From the NCBI GenBank assembly GCA_902783905.1, contig CACZSP010000059.1:1-6546 (forward strand): 6,546 bases of DNA. Direction: 5' to 3'. Position numbers and translations under genes: made by a program. This DNA comes from an uncultured Ruminococcus sp. Its GTDB lineage: Bacteria; Bacillota; Clostridia; Oscillospirales; CAG-272. The notes below the pieces were generated by a model. It made no database searches and was not told the DNA's origin. It saw only the letters and a program-made list of their open reading frames with translations. This document shows, piece after piece, positions 6,506 through 6,546 of the stretch; position 1 is the first letter of the stretch, and the number at the start of each line of letters is the position of its first letter.

Positions 6506-6546
6506 GCACGTTTTTCAGCAGAAATCTAACTGAAAAGCTGCAAAAA
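6501..6546. repeat. Bulged 17 bp inverted repeat at the window edge
   Basis: TTTTTGCA (6501-6508) pairs with TGCAAAAA (6539-6546). Inside, with C6509 bulged, G6510 pairs with C6538, T6511 wobbles with G6537, and TTTTCAG (6512-6518) pairs with CTGAAAA (6530-6536), leaving an 11 nt loop. The repeat ends exactly at the window edge and may extend beyond it. Its left arm is the T-tract of the preceding terminator. Confidence 0.65.

Larger units (their letters stand above)
6354..6546. repeat. Gene-free 3' trailer made of tandem inverted repeats
   Basis: No credible gene lies here. From left to right the stretch contains: GGCAA/TTGCC (6358-6362 with 6388-6392) enclosing CCG/CGG; CTGATTT/AAATCAG (6395-6401 with 6421-6427); a 16 bp AT-rich stem (6431-6465) that can extend by GGG/CCC; the palindrome CGAGAAATTTCTCG (6471-6484); a 7 bp GC stem plus T-tract (6483-6505); and a 17 bp bulged stem (6501-6546) that reaches the window edge. 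Almost every base belongs to some inverted repeat. This layout resembles a composite dispersed intergenic repeat of the REP/BIME type rather than a simple trailer. With only one copy visible, its repetitive nature is not proven. Confidence 0.5.

Noticed and set aside
6233..6529. Plus-strand open frame of 98 codons running from the flippase end through the trailer
   Set aside because: It overlaps 120 bp of the flippase in another frame, has no ribosome binding site of note, is rich in R, S and N with no motif, and its 3' half simply translates the palindromes.
6354..6546. Riboswitch, attC site or CRISPR repeat in the trailer
   Set aside because: There is no regularly spaced direct repeat, no integrase core site pair and no recognised riboswitch core, and the region lies after the operon instead of before a gene I can see.

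Overview
The window looks like a chromosomal housekeeping segment from a low-to-moderate GC member of Bacillota, most likely class Clostridia. The evidence is the gene order nadK-argR-recN, which is typical of that phylum, a Clostridia-like YebC N-terminus (IKHKKEKTDA...), strong AGGAG/GAGG ribosome binding sites, and very tight gene packing. I cannot name a genus from the sequence alone.

All recognised genes lie on the plus strand. Bases 1-239 carry the C-terminal end of an NAD kinase whose start is outside the window. It is followed by the arginine repressor argR (253-714), the DNA repair ATPase recN (707-2395), arginyl-tRNA synthetase argS (2392-4110), a YebC/TACO1-family translation or regulatory factor (4126-4857) and a 14-TM oligosaccharide flippase-like membrane protein (4896-6353). 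Gaps are 13 bp, an 8 bp overlap, a 4 bp ATGA overlap, 15 bp and 38 bp. No internal promoter or terminator is evident, so the genes probably form one transcript. Bases 6354-6546 contain no credible gene. They hold a dense chain of inverted repeats, including a GC-rich hairpin followed by five T residues that should act as the intrinsic terminator of the operon.

Functionally the operon is mixed: cofactor synthesis (NADP), arginine sensing (ArgR) next to arginine charging (ArgS), double-strand-break repair (RecN), relief of translation problems (YebC) and export of a lipid-linked or polymeric envelope component (flippase). The most notable points are the chain of palindromes at the 3' end, which may be a composite dispersed repeat, the non-consensus residues in several RecN ATPase motifs, and the placement of argS between recN and yebC. 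I see no sign of a new defence or mobile system. Apart from the palindromic trailer this is an ordinary core-genome region.
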